Positions 35,178 to 44,249 are shown, counted from the first letter of the stretch. The stretch: 49,086 nt of DNA from JBBRVP01 sp038246785 (GCA_038246785.1 JBBRVP010000021.1:1-49086); one strand, 5' to 3'. Translations and numbers: made by a program. The notes: generated from the sequence alone by a model not told the origin.

Positions 35178-36949
35178 GCGGTGACCGCCGCCGACCTGGC
35201 CCGGCTGACCGCGGTCATCTTCTCTTCGAGGGTCGCCGGCACCACGTCCACGCGTCCGGCCACCCCGGCCGTGCGCAGCACCTCCTCGACGGTGCCCACT
35301 GGGGTGTCGACGACGCGCACCTCGGTGCCGGCGAGTGCCACCGGAAGGCCCCGGGCGCGCAGGGCCTCGAAGACGTCGTTCCACGGTGCGCCGCTGACCC
35401 TCACCGCCGTCGTGTCCCCGACGATGGCGCGGACGGTGCCCTGCGCCACGATCCGACCGAGGTCCATGAGCAGCAGGCGGTCGCACTGCTCGGCCTCCTG
35501 CATGTAGTGCGTGCTGACCAGCACGCCGACGCCGGCTTCGGCCTGCTGGTGGATGGTGTCCCAGAGCCTCGCCCGGGAGATCGGGTCGACACCGGAGGTC
35601 GGCTCGTCGAGGACCAGGAGGGCGGGTCGGTGGGCGAGTGCGCAGGCGAAGGCCAACCGGCGCCGGTGGCCGAGGCCGACGGTGTCGACAAGCGCGCTGG
35701 CGACCTCCGTGAGATCGCCCTGCGGATGCGCCGATCCGCCGTAGGCCGAGGAGACGAACGCGAGGTTCTCCGCGACGGTGAGATCCCGGTACAGGCCAAG
35801 ACCCTGCGGCACGTAGCCGAGCCGGCGGCGCGTCTGCCGCGACGGTGCGTCGCCGAAGAGCGAGACCTCGCCGTCCGACGCCTCCAGGACGCCGAGCAGC
35901 ATCCGGATGAGGGTCGTCTTGCCGGCTCCGTTCGCGCCGATGAGCCCGACGATCTCGCCCGCGCCGACCGAGAGCGACGCGGACTCGACGGCCGTGGACG
36001 GGCCGAAGCGACGGGTCAGGGCGTCGGCCGCGACGAGCGGCCCGTCGCCGAGGCCGGCCGTCGCGGGCGCTGGAGCTGGTACGGGGCTGCCGCCGTCGTG
36101 CCTGCGCTCGAGTGCGGCGGCGACGACCGCGTCCTCCATGTCCGGCGTCACGACGTCGTCTCCGGGCGCCGCCGGGCCGGCGTGCCACCGGCGGAGCTGG
36201 CGGCCTCGGCGCCAGGTGAGCCCGGCGTCGTCGGCGGCCGGATCGCTCGTCACCGGGCCGTTCGACACGCTCGCCACGTTGGTCACCGTGCCGGGCGCCG
36301 ACGAGAGCACCTGCGCCGGCGTGCCGCGAAGGAGCACCACGCCCTCGTCGAGCACGAGGACCTCGTGAACACGCTCGGCCTCGTCGAGGTAGCTCGTGGC
36401 GAGCACGACGGCGGCACCGTTCGCGGCGGCCTCGGCGATCAGCCCCCACAGCTCCACCCGGCTCACCGGGTCGATGCCCGTGGACGGCTCGTCGAGGACG
36501 AGCAGCTCCGGCTCGTGCAGGATCGCCATGCAGAAGCCGAGTTTCTGCCGCATGCCACCCGACAGGTGCGAGGCCAGCCGCGTACGGGCGTCGAGCAGCC
36601 CGGCCGCGCGGAGCAGCGCCTCGCGGCGCGCTCGCTCCGCCACCGCGTCGAGCTGGTAGGCGCTGGCCACCAGGTCGAGGTTCTCCTCGACACTGAGCTG
36701 CCCCCAGGAGCCTCCCGTGGCCGGTTGGTAGCCGATCCGCGCCCGCTCGGCCGTCCGGACGAGCCCGGCTGTCGGCAGGATGCGGCCGGTTATCGTGCGC
36801 AGCAGGGTCGTCTTCCCCGCCCCGTCACCGCCGACGACCGCGACGATCTCGCCCGGCTGGACCGGCAGCGACACCGAGTCGAGGACCAGCCGGTCGCCCA
36901 GCGTCACGCTGACGCCCTCGACGCCCCAGCGGTGGCGTGGCTCAGGCAC
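35174..36949 (-). CDS. Two-domain ABC exporter ATPase (YbhF-like)
   Basis: This 591-residue protein has two ABC ATPase domains in one chain. The first has Walker A GGDGAGKTT, signature LSGGMRQKLG and Walker B LLVLDEPSTGIDPVSR. The second has Walker A GANGAGKTT and Walker B LLVLDEPTSGVDPISR, after a linker of about 90 residues. Its LSGGQ position is replaced by HRRRLAFACALAHR, an altered signature that occurs in YbhF-like fusions. It energises the ABC-2 permease encoded upstream; the genes overlap by 8 nt. Drug or lipid export is plausible. Confidence 0.93.
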   Translation of the reverse strand: MPEPRHRWGVEGVSVTLGDRLVLDSVSLPVQPGEIVAVVGGDGAGKTTLLRTITGRILPTAGLVRTAERARIGYQPATGGSWGQLSVEENLDLVASAYQLDAVAERARREALLRAAGLLDARTRLASHLSGGMRQKLGFCMAILHEPELLVLDEPSTGIDPVSRVELWGLIAEAAANGAAVVLATSYLDEAERVHEVLVLDEGVVLLRGTPAQVLSSAPGTVTNVASVSNGPVTSDPAADDAGLTWRRGRQLRRWHAGPAAPGDDVVTPDMEDAVVAAALERRHDGGSPVPAPAPATAGLGDGPLVAADALTRRFGPSTAVESASLSVGAGEIVGLIGANGAGKTTLIRMLLGVLEASDGEVSLFGDAPSRQTRRRLGYVPQGLGLYRDLTVAENLAFVSSAYGGSAHPQGDLTEVASALVDTVGLGHRRRLAFACALAHRPALLVLDEPTSGVDPISRARLWDTIHQQAEAGVGVLVSTHYMQEAEQCDRLLLMDLGRIVAQGTVRAIVGDTTAVRVSGAPWNDVFEALRARGLPVALAGTEVRVVDTPVGTVEEVLRTAGVAGRVDVVPATLEEKMTAVSRARSAAVTA

Positions 36950-38003
36950 CGGTGATCGCCTTGGCCCGCGCCGACGAGCGTCCGCCGCTGCGAGCCGGTG
37001 CCAGGTCCCGCCGGAACCGCAGCACCGCCGAGCCGAAGATGACCAGCGCCATCACGGTGAGCACGAGGAGCGGGACCCAGATGGTCGGGGCGGTGATGGG
37101 CGTACCGCGGACCATGGTCCCGCGACTGATCATGGTGAAGTAGGTCAGCGGCATGACGTAGCCCAGCCAGCGCACCGCCCACGGCATCGCGATCAGCGGG
37201 AAGATCATGCCGGAGAGCAGGATCTGCGGCAGCAGCACCAGGAGCGCGCCCTGGATCGCCTGCCCCTGGTTCTTCGACAGCGTCGAGATGAGCACGCCGA
37301 GACCGAGCACCACGAACAGGAAGATGGCCGCCCCGAGGGCGAAGGTGAGCAGGCTGCCGGCGAAGGGGACGCCGAAGAGCAGTACCCCGAGCACCGTGAT
37401 GATCAGCAGGTCGATGCTCGCCAGCAACAGGTAGGGGGCGATCTTGCCGAGGATGACCTCGCTGGGCCGGAACGGCATCACCGCGAGCTGCTCGAGCGTG
37501 CCGGTCTCCCGCTCTCGCACCAGACCGATGCTGGTGATGACGGTGCCGATGAAGGTCAGGATGAGCCCGATCAGCGAGGGGACCATGTACCACGACGTCT
37601 TCAGGGCGGGGTTGAACAGGACCTCTGTCCGCACTGAGCCGCCCGCCCGGGTCAGCACCGCCTGGGCGGTCTGCGCGGAGAACAGGTCGCCGCCGTCGAC
37701 CCAGGCGGTGGGCGGACTCGTGGTGGTGTCGATGACGACCTGGGCCGACCCGTCACGCAGCAGCTCCTCGGCGTCCGCGCTCCCAGAACCCGGCCGCGTG
37801 GCCGTGACGTCGAACAGCGGCGGGAGCTGCCCCCGGGCCGCCGCGGCCTGCGGGCCCACCACGACCGTCTCGAGCGAGGACACCGAGAAGTTCGCGGCGT
37901 AGCCGAAGATGACCAGCAGCAGGACCGGCAGCACCACGAGCATCGCCACCGTACGGCGGTCGCGCCTGAGCTCTCGGAACTCCTTGATGACCATGGCCCT
38001 CAT
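36942..38003 (-). CDS. ABC-2 type exporter permease (YbhR/YbhS-like)
   Basis: This 353-residue protein has an N-terminal helix (AMLVVLPVLLLVIFGYAANF), a large extracytoplasmic loop and five C-terminal helices with the ABC-2 segment RERETGTLEQLAVMPFRPSEVILGKIAPY. The ATG at 38003 sits about 8 nt after a -10-like element, so a leaderless transcript is likely. It heads the operon permease, double ATPase, TetR, phosphatase and kinase. Confidence 0.93.
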   Translation of the reverse strand: MRAMVIKEFRELRRDRRTVAMLVVLPVLLLVIFGYAANFSVSSLETVVVGPQAAAARGQLPPLFDVTATRPGSGSADAEELLRDGSAQVVIDTTTSPPTAWVDGGDLFSAQTAQAVLTRAGGSVRTEVLFNPALKTSWYMVPSLIGLILTFIGTVITSIGLVRERETGTLEQLAVMPFRPSEVILGKIAPYLLLASIDLLIITVLGVLLFGVPFAGSLLTFALGAAIFLFVVLGLGVLISTLSKNQGQAIQGALLVLLPQILLSGMIFPLIAMPWAVRWLGYVMPLTYFTMISRGTMVRGTPITAPTIWVPLLVLTVMALVIFGSAVLRFRRDLAPARSGGRSSARAKAITGA

Positions 38004-38010
38004 GCGCCGG

Positions 38011-38050
38011 ACCCTAGACGCGGCTGGGGCCACAAGTCAACGTTTGTTGA
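38011..38050 (-). promoter_or_regulatory. Promoter with TetR-operator-like inverted repeat
   Basis: On the minus strand TTGACT (38040-38035) and TAGGGT (38016-38011) form -35 and -10 elements with an 18-nt spacer. Transcription would begin at about the ATG at 38003. TCAACGTTTGTTGA (38037-38050) is an inverted repeat with 5-bp arms that overlaps the -35 element. It is well placed for repression by the TetR protein encoded in the same operon. Confidence 0.6.
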
Positions 38051-38058
38051 GTTTCTGC

Positions 38059-38931
38059 TCAGACGTCGTCGAGCACCTCGGCGAGCGGGCGCCGCCCGGC
38101 GAAGGGGGGCGGCTGGTCGGCGTACCCGAGCCGGAGCAGCACCTGCGGACGCGCGATGCCCACGACGTCGGCGATACGGCGGCGATGCGTGACGAGCTCC
38201 AGCGCCTCGGTGAGGAACGCCGCGGAGACCCCGGCCAGCGTCGCGAGCAGCAGCACCCGCTGGAGCGCCTGTCCGGTGCGCAGCCACGCCACGCGGCCGT
38301 CGTCGGCGGTACCGATGACGGCGTACGCCGGCGAGGCCTCCGCCGGGAGCACGGTGCGCAGCCGGTCTCCGAACCAGGTGCGCGTCTCGGCTGCGCGCGC
38401 AGAGTCGGCGACGGCGTCGCCGGCGGCGTCGGCGACGACATCGGTGAGGTGTTGGGCCTGCTGGCCGGTCGAGACGACGAGGTGCGTGCCCTCGTCGGCG
38501 GCGGCGGCGACCAGCGCGCGGACGAGCCCGGTGCCCAGCCTCCGGTCGTGGAAGGTGCCCCGGGCCGAGTGGCGCTCCGGGATCGCCAGCCACATCCACT
38601 CGTCCTCGAGGGTCGGCGCCGGGCCCTCCTCGATGAGCAGGTGCGCCAGCAGCCGCGGGTCGGTCGGGTCCGGCTCGAGGGTCACCGTCGCGGTGCGGTG
38701 GAGGTGTCGCAAGGCGACCCGTGCGGTGTAGAGCGCGGCGCCGCACGAGATGGCGAGCATCCGGCCCGCGGGGTCCGCCACACGCAGCAACCGGTCGGAG
38801 TCCCCACGCAGCTCGAGCCCGTCGTCCACCGGCCGCCAGGTCCAGGGCTGGGTGTTGAGGATGCTGGGTGCGCGAACCGCCGCCCGGACGACTTCCTGCA
38901 GGTCACCACTGCTCAGCGCAGGCTGGGGCAC
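38059..38931 (-). CDS. Acg-like nitroreductase-family protein
   Basis: This 290-residue protein resembles the Acg/Rv2032 group of FMN-binding nitroreductase-fold proteins. VRAAVRAPSILNTQPWTWRPVDDGLEL is the N-terminal signature, followed by SARGTFHDRRLG. Its C-terminal part includes TGQALQRVLLLATLAGVSAAFLTEALEL and PQVLLRLGYA. The start (GTG 38931) was chosen by similarity because the longer frame runs into the response-regulator gene. In mycobacteria Acg is a DosR-regulon member; the DevR/DevS-like pair is divergent here. Confidence 0.85.
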   Translation of the reverse strand: MPQPALSSGDLQEVVRAAVRAPSILNTQPWTWRPVDDGLELRGDSDRLLRVADPAGRMLAISCGAALYTARVALRHLHRTATVTLEPDPTDPRLLAHLLIEEGPAPTLEDEWMWLAIPERHSARGTFHDRRLGTGLVRALVAAAADEGTHLVVSTGQQAQHLTDVVADAAGDAVADSARAAETRTWFGDRLRTVLPAEASPAYAVIGTADDGRVAWLRTGQALQRVLLLATLAGVSAAFLTEALELVTHRRRIADVVGIARPQVLLRLGYADQPPPFAGRRPLAEVLDDV

Positions 38932-38966
38932 CGACGAATCGTTACCCCCGAGCTCCGCAGCCTGAA

Positions 38967-38981
38967 AGGGGCCAAGGTCCC
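38967..38981 (-). promoter_or_regulatory. DosR-box-like sequence between acg-like and response-regulator genes
   Basis: On the minus strand the site reads GGGACCTTGGCCCCT, close to the DosR/DevR binding consensus GGGACTTNNGGCCCT. It sits between the Acg-like gene start and the DevR-like start. It could allow the response regulator to activate either or both genes. This is a pattern match only. Confidence 0.45.
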
Positions 38982-39013
38982 GCCACGGCCTCGGGAAGCG
39001 CAGACGTGGTGGG

Positions 39014-39658
39014 ATGTCCCGCGTGACCGTACGCGTGTACCTCCTCGACGACCACGAGGTCGTCCGCCGGGGACTGCGTGACCTGCTCGAGACCGAGCAC
39101 GACATCGAGGTGGTCGGCGAGTCCGGGTCGGCGGCCGAGGCCACCCGGCGCATCCCGGCGCTGCAGCCCGATGTGGCCGTCCTCGACGCGCGGCTGCCCG
39201 ATGGGCACGGCATCGACGTCTGCCGGGACATCCGCTCGGTCGACCCGACGATCCGCGTGCTCATCCTCACCTCCTACGACGACGACGAGGCGCTGCTGGC
39301 GTCCGTGGTCGCGGGGGCTTCGGGGTACGTGCTCAAGCAGGTCGGCTCCGGGGAGCTCGTGGAGTCGGTGCGCCGCGTGGCCGCCGGCGAGTCGCTGCTC
39401 GATCCGGCGCTGGTGCAGCGCGTCGTCGAGCGCACCCGCGCCGAACAGGCGCCGCCCGAGGAGCTGCGCGACCTCACCGACCAGGAACGGCGCATCCTCG
39501 CCTTCGTCGCGGAGGGCCTGACCAACCGGCAGATCGCCGAGCAGATGTTCCTGGCCGAGAAGACCGTGAAGAACTACGTGTCGTCGCTGCTCGCCAAGCT
39601 CGGCCTGGAGCGGCGTACGCAGGCGGCGGTGCTCGCCACGCGGCTGCTGGGGCGCTGA
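39014..39658 (+). CDS. NarL/DevR-type response regulator
   Basis: This 214-residue protein has an N-terminal receiver (VYLLDDHEVVRRGLRDLLE, phosphorylated Asp58 in VAVLDARLPDG, Lys in GYVLKQVGSGEL) and a C-terminal LuxR-type HTH (LTDQERRILAFVAEGLTNRQIAEQMFLAEKTVKNYVSSLLAKLG). This HTH strongly resembles DevR. It is convergent with the histidine kinase gene. It probably binds the box at 38967 and controls a hypoxia or redox response. Confidence 0.93.
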   Translation: MSRVTVRVYLLDDHEVVRRGLRDLLETEHDIEVVGESGSAAEATRRIPALQPDVAVLDARLPDGHGIDVCRDIRSVDPTIRVLILTSYDDDEALLASVVAGASGYVLKQVGSGELVESVRRVAAGESLLDPALVQRVVERTRAEQAPPEELRDLTDQERRILAFVAEGLTNRQIAEQMFLAEKTVKNYVSSLLAKLGLERRTQAAVLATRLLGR

Positions 39659-39692
39659 GGTCACCGCCCGCGGCGCGGCGGGGCTCTGCCGC

Positions 39693-41360
39693 TCAGGCGC
39701 TGATGGGTGCCCGCCAGGTGATGCGCGTGCCGGGCCCCCGCGTGCGGCCGTCGGACGCCTCGCCCTGGCCGACCCCGCCCGGCTCGACGACCAGCGTGCC
39801 GCCGAGCGCGTTGGCGCGATCACTGAGGTTGCCCAGGCCGCTGCGGCGGGCGGAGGCGATCCCGCGGCCGTCGTCGACGACCCGTACGATCACCCAGCCG
39901 TCGCGGGCCGTCACGAGCACCTGCACCGAGCCGGCCGCGGCGTGCCGGGCCGCGTTGGACAGCGTCTCGCGCAGTACGGCGAGCAGGTGCGGCCGTAGCC
40001 GGTCGCTGACCGCGGTGGCGACGGGCCCCTCGATGACGAGGGAGGGGGCGAAGCCGAGCACCGCGGTCGCCGCCTGGACCACCTCGCGGATCGCGACGCG
40101 GATGTCGTTGCTGCCGGTGCCCTGGTGCAGCTCGAAGATCGTCGCGCGGATGTCGGCGATGGTCGCGTCGAGGTCCGCGATGCCCGCCTTGAGCCGGGTC
40201 ACCACCTCGTACGGGCTGGCCATCCGGGCGGCCCCCTGGAGCATGAGCCCGGTGGCGAAGAGCCGCTGGATGACCATGTCGTGCAGGTCGCGCGCGATCC
40301 GGTCCCTGTCGGCGAGCACCGCGAGCAGTTCGCGGTCGGCCTGCGCCTGGGCCCGATCCAGGGCGAGGGCCGCCTGAACGGCGAAGCTGCGGACGAGCTC
40401 CACCATCGATGCGTCCACCGGCAACTGGCCGAGGATCGGGTCGCCGGGCGCGACGACGACGAGGACGCCGTCGGCTCCGCCGGGCCCGGTGAAGGGCACG
40501 GCCACGGTCTGCGCCCGCTCGTCCTGGCCCAGCCACTTGGGTGCGGCGTCGTCGGTCGCCGGGCGGCCGGACTCGATCACCCGCTCGAGCAGACCCTCCC
40601 GGTCGAGCACCTGGCCCACCTCCAGGCCGGCGCCATCGACAGCCTCCACGACCAGCTGACCGGCGTCGTCCTCCAGCACCACGGCCGCGACGTCGCCGGA
40701 CATGCCGGTGCGTGCCCGGTGGGCCACCAGGCGCAGCGCGTCGGTGATGTCGATCCGTGACAGCAGCGCCTGCCCGACGTCGGCCGCGGCCTCGAGCCAG
40801 GCGAGGTGGCGCTCGCTCTCGGCGTAGAGCTGGGCGTTGCGCACCGCGACCGCCGCGGCGGCGGCCAGCGTGACCACCAGCTGCTGGTCCTCGGCCGTGA
40901 ACGGCGTCCCGTCGAGCTTGTCGGTGAGGTAGAGGTTGCCCAGCGCCCGGTCGGGTCCGGGGACCGGGACTCCGAGGAGGCTGTGCATCGGCGGGTGGTG
41001 CGGCGGGAAGCCGACGGCCAGCGGGTGCTCTCCCATGTTCTCGAGCCGGATCGGCCGTGGGTTGTCGACCAGCAGGCCGAGCAGTCCGAGCCCGCGCGGG
41101 CCGGTGCCGATCGCCTCCCGCTGCTCGGCGGTGATCCCGTAGGTGATGAACTCCACCAGCCGCTGGTCCTGCACGACTCCCAGGGCGGCGTAACGCGCGC
41201 CGACGAGGCCGGCGGCCTCCTCCACGAGACGGGCCAGCAGGCTCGGAAGGTCGAAACGCGACCCGAGGGCGATGACGGCCTCGAGCACCTCACGCAGCCG
41301 GTCGGCCGCGAGCGCGCCGTCGCCTTGTCCGGCCGGTGGCCAGCTGCTCACCGGTGTCAC
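39693..41360 (-). CDS. DevS-like sensor histidine kinase with two GAF domains
   Basis: This 555-residue protein has two GAF domains (residues about 25-175 and 195-345), a HisKA_3 dimerisation helix (RDRIARDLHDMVIQRLFATGL, phospho-acceptor His360) and a HATPase domain (RETLSNAARHA, VVDDGRGI, GLGNLSDRA). The first GAF contains GFPPHHPPMHSLLGVPV; the second His, His122, lies at the position of the proximal heme His149 of mycobacterial DevS. It should sense oxygen, NO or redox through heme and phosphorylate the DevR-like protein. Confidence 0.92.
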   Translation of the reverse strand: MTPVSSWPPAGQGDGALAADRLREVLEAVIALGSRFDLPSLLARLVEEAAGLVGARYAALGVVQDQRLVEFITYGITAEQREAIGTGPRGLGLLGLLVDNPRPIRLENMGEHPLAVGFPPHHPPMHSLLGVPVPGPDRALGNLYLTDKLDGTPFTAEDQQLVVTLAAAAAVAVRNAQLYAESERHLAWLEAAADVGQALLSRIDITDALRLVAHRARTGMSGDVAAVVLEDDAGQLVVEAVDGAGLEVGQVLDREGLLERVIESGRPATDDAAPKWLGQDERAQTVAVPFTGPGGADGVLVVVAPGDPILGQLPVDASMVELVRSFAVQAALALDRAQAQADRELLAVLADRDRIARDLHDMVIQRLFATGLMLQGAARMASPYEVVTRLKAGIADLDATIADIRATIFELHQGTGSNDIRVAIREVVQAATAVLGFAPSLVIEGPVATAVSDRLRPHLLAVLRETLSNAARHAAAGSVQVLVTARDGWVIVRVVDDGRGIASARRSGLGNLSDRANALGGTLVVEPGGVGQGEASDGRTRGPGTRITWRAPISA

Positions 41361-41387
41361 GCTATCGCCGGGGGGCCGTTGTCGCGG

Positions 41388-41753
41388 TCAGTCCCCGACG
41401 ACCTTGGACAACACGACGCTGACGACGGACACGATCAGGGCGCCGAGCAGCGCCGACCAGAAGTCCTGGATACGGAACGCGAGGTCGAGCCGGGCGCCGA
41501 TCCAGGCCGCCAGCATGAGCATGAGCGCGTTGATGACGAAGGTGACCAGTCCGAGAGTCAGCACGTAGAGCGGGATCGCGAGCGTCCGCACGATCGGGCG
41601 GACCAGCAGGTGCACGAGCGCGAGGATCGCGCCCACCCCGAGCACGCTGACGACCTGCCGCCCGGTGGTGCCGTCGACTCGGATCCCGCCGAGCACCCAG
41701 GCCGCGACGCCGACCGCCGCCGCGGTCACCAGCACGCGCACGATCAGTCGCAC
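41388..41753 (-). CDS. Phage-holin-family (PF04020-like) membrane protein
   Basis: This 121-residue protein has four hydrophobic segments: LIVRVLVTAAAVGVAAWVLGG, VLGVGAILALVHLLV, LYVLTLGLVTFVINALMLMLA and FWSALLGALIVSVVSVVLS. Their pattern fits the PF04020 four-helix family. The name reflects family assignment, not a phage origin; the neighbours are chromosomal. The GTG start is at 41753. Function is unknown. Confidence 0.88.
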   Translation of the reverse strand: MRLIVRVLVTAAAVGVAAWVLGGIRVDGTTGRQVVSVLGVGAILALVHLLVRPIVRTLAIPLYVLTLGLVTFVINALMLMLAAWIGARLDLAFRIQDFWSALLGALIVSVVSVVLSKVVGD

Positions 41754-41793
41754 GGGCCCAACCCTGCCACGCTGGCCGGTGCCGCCGTCCGGG

Positions 41794-43209
41794 TCAGACG
41801 CGCAGTGCTGCCATCCACGACTCGACCGCATCCGGCTCTCGCGGCAGTGCGGCGCTGAGGTTGCGCGGACCCTCATCGGTGACCAGCACGTCGTCCTCGA
41901 GGCGGATCCCGACTCCGCGCAGCTCGGGGGGCACGAGGAGGTCCTCTGCCTGGAAGTACAGCCCCGGCTCGACGGTCAGGACGTGCCCCGGCTCGAGCTT
42001 CCCCTCGAGGTAGTGCTCGGCGCGCGCGGCGGCGCAGTCGTGGACGTCGAGGCCGAGCATGTGCCCGGACCCGTGCAACGTCCACCGTCGGTAGACCGTC
42101 GAGGACTCGTCGAGCGCCTCGTCCGCCGAGCAGGGCAGTACGCCCAGGTCGTCCAGGCCGCGGGCGAGCACCGCCATGGCCGCCCGGTGGATGTCCCGGT
42201 ACGCCGCGCCGGGCCGGGCCGCGGCGATCGCCGCCTCCTGCGCCGCGAGTTCGAGCCGGTACAGCTCGCGCTGCACGGCGCTGAACTCTCCCGACGCCGG
42301 CAGCGTGCGGCTCACGTCGGCGGTGTAGAGCGTGCGGGCCTCCACCCCCATGTCGAGCAGCACCAGCTCGCCGGGCACGACGGGGCCGTCGTCGTCCGTC
42401 CAGTGCAGCGTGGTGGCGTGCACGCCGGCCGCGACGACCGACGAGTAGCCCACGTCGTTGCCCTCGACCCGGGCCCGCCGCCAGAACGTCCCCTCGATCC
42501 ACCGCTCGCCGTGTTCCATGGCGCGGTCCCACTCCCGCACGCAGTCCTCGAAGCCGCGCACGGTGGCGTCCACGGCGGCCTGCAGCTGCTCGATCTCCCA
42601 CGGGTCCTTGACCAGCCGCAGTTCCGCGAGGACCGCGGCCAGCTCGCGCTCGGCCTGGCCGTCGTCGCGCTCGTCGACCAGCCGGTCGACCACCGGGTCG
42701 CTGCCGCGCAGCACGCGCGTGGGACGGTTGCCGCGGAGCGCGGAGCCGAGGGCGTCGAGGTGCCGGCACTCGAGACCCAGCGCGGCAGCGGACTCCTGCA
42801 GGCTCGGTCGGCGGCCGGCCCACACGTCGCCGTAGCGCCGGTCGCGCCAGAACGCGTCGCCGTCGCGCGAGCACCCCGGCCGCATGAACAGCACCGCCGC
42901 CACGTCATCGAGCACCAGCACGGCGTCGGAGGAGGTGTTGCCGGACAGCCACACGTGAGCCGAGTCCGCGCGGAACCGGTAGTCGGTGTCGTTGGCGCGC
43001 ACCACGAGCGGGCCGGCTGGGAGCACGAGCCGCTCGCCGGGAAATGCCTCGGCCAGCCGCGCTCGGCGCTTCGCCGCCCACGGCGCCACGTCGGCGGACG
43101 GCGGCGCGGCTGGTGCCGGCTCGGCCCATCCGCGGCGCATGAGCGCCGCCAGGTCGGGGGTGACGGGCATGTCGTGGCTGCTCGTCGCGAGGTCGTCGTC
43201 GTCGGGCAC
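41794..43209 (-). CDS. M24-family Xaa-Pro aminopeptidase
   Basis: This 471-residue protein has a creatinase-type N-terminal domain and a C-terminal pita-bread domain. The metal ligands are visible: Asp in LVLLDMGVEARTLYTADVSRT (two Asp), His in LHGSGHMLGLDVHDCAA, Glu in LTVEPGLYF and Glu in GIRLEDDVLVT. It removes N-terminal residues from peptides with Pro or hydroxyproline at position 2. A TACCGT lies 6 nt before the GTG, suggesting a leaderless mRNA. It is divergent from the DapA-family gene with the palindrome between. Confidence 0.92.
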   Translation of the reverse strand: MPDDDDLATSSHDMPVTPDLAALMRRGWAEPAPAAPPSADVAPWAAKRRARLAEAFPGERLVLPAGPLVVRANDTDYRFRADSAHVWLSGNTSSDAVLVLDDVAAVLFMRPGCSRDGDAFWRDRRYGDVWAGRRPSLQESAAALGLECRHLDALGSALRGNRPTRVLRGSDPVVDRLVDERDDGQAERELAAVLAELRLVKDPWEIEQLQAAVDATVRGFEDCVREWDRAMEHGERWIEGTFWRRARVEGNDVGYSSVVAAGVHATTLHWTDDDGPVVPGELVLLDMGVEARTLYTADVSRTLPASGEFSAVQRELYRLELAAQEAAIAAARPGAAYRDIHRAAMAVLARGLDDLGVLPCSADEALDESSTVYRRWTLHGSGHMLGLDVHDCAAARAEHYLEGKLEPGHVLTVEPGLYFQAEDLLVPPELRGVGIRLEDDVLVTDEGPRNLSAALPREPDAVESWMAALRV

Positions 43210-43280
43210 GCGGCAACGGTACGCGCCATCCGCGGATCCGGCCCTCCGGTCGATCATCTCCGCTGTGCTCTGCTCGGTTG

Positions 43281-43309
43281 CCACAGTGCCATGTGACATG
43301 GCACTGTGG
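43281..43309. promoter_or_regulatory. Perfect 29-bp palindrome, candidate GntR operator
   Basis: The 14-bp arms CCACAGTGCCATGT and ACATGGCACTGTGG surround one G. The centre reads TGTGACA, matching the TGTNACA-type core of FadR/FCD-subfamily GntR operators. It lies between the divergent M24 peptidase and DapA-family genes. The same cluster encodes a GntR-FCD regulator, its natural ligand-dependent binder. Confidence 0.65.
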
Positions 43310-43359
43310 TCGCAGTCTGGCGCCGCGGACAGCGGCGCTCCCGTCCTGAGGAGATCACC

Positions 43360-44247
43360 GTGCGCCATCCCTGGCACGGCGTGCTGGTCGCGACCGCCCT
43401 GCCCTTCCGCGCCGACCTCTCGGTCGACCTCGACGCCTACGCCGACCACGTTCGGTGGCTGGCCGAGGCGGGCTGTCACGGGGTGGTCCCCAACGGCTCG
43501 CTCGGGGAGTATCAGGTGCTCACCTCCGACGAGCGGGCCGCCGTGGTGCGCGCCGCGGTCGCCGCCGCGCCCGAGGGCTGCGCCGTCGTGCCCGGCGTCG
43601 GCGCCTACGGCGCCCGCGAGTCGCGCGGCTGGGCCGAGCAAGCCGCCGAGGCCGGTGCCGCGGCAGTTCTGGCGCTGCCGCCGAACGCCTACCGCGCGGA
43701 CGACGTCGCGGTCGTGGAGCACTACCGCGAGGTCGCCAACGCCGGCCTGCCCGTCGTCGCCTACAACAACCCGATCGACACCAAGGTCGACCTGACCCCG
43801 AGTCTGCTCGCCCGGTTGCACGGCGAGGGGCTGATCGTCGCCGTCAAGGAGTTCACCGGTGACGTGCGGCGGGCCTACGAGATCGCCGAGCTGGCCCCCG
43901 ACCTGGACCTGCTGGTCGGCAGCGACGATGTGCTGGTCGAGCTCGCAGTCGCCGGAGCCGTCGGCTGGGTGGCCGGCTACCCCAACGCCCTGCCCCGCTC
44001 CTGCGTCGAGCTGTACGAGGCCGGGCTTGCCGGCGACCTCGAGCGCGCCCTCCCGCTCTACCGCGCCTTGCACCCGCTGTTGCGCTGGGACGCCCGCACC
44101 GAGTTCGTGCAGGCGATCAAGCTGTCGATGGACGTCGCTGGGCGCCCCGGAGGCCCGTGCCGGCCCCCGCGGCGGCCGCTGTCCGAGGACGCCGCCGGCG
44201 CCGTGCGCGAGGCAACCGAGAAGGCGCTCGCCGCCGGGCTCGGCTGA
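43360..44247 (+). CDS. DapA/NanA-family lyase (candidate pyrroline-4-hydroxy-2-carboxylate deaminase)
   Basis: This 295-residue class I aldolase-fold protein has VPNGSLGEYQVLT, catalytic Tyr135 in VVAYNNPID and Schiff-base Lys163 in IVAVKEFTGD, aligning with Tyr133 and Lys161 of E. coli DapA. A GTG start follows GAGGAGATCACC. Next to a proline-racemase-family epimerase, the best guess is the hydroxyproline-pathway deaminase. Other DapA-family reactions cannot be excluded. Confidence 0.88.
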   Translation: MRHPWHGVLVATALPFRADLSVDLDAYADHVRWLAEAGCHGVVPNGSLGEYQVLTSDERAAVVRAAVAAAPEGCAVVPGVGAYGARESRGWAEQAAEAGAAAVLALPPNAYRADDVAVVEHYREVANAGLPVVAYNNPIDTKVDLTPSLLARLHGEGLIVAVKEFTGDVRRAYEIAELAPDLDLLVGSDDVLVELAVAGAVGWVAGYPNALPRSCVELYEAGLAGDLERALPLYRALHPLLRWDARTEFVQAIKLSMDVAGRPGGPCRPPRRPLSEDAAGAVREATEKALAAGLG

Positions 44248-44249
44248 GC

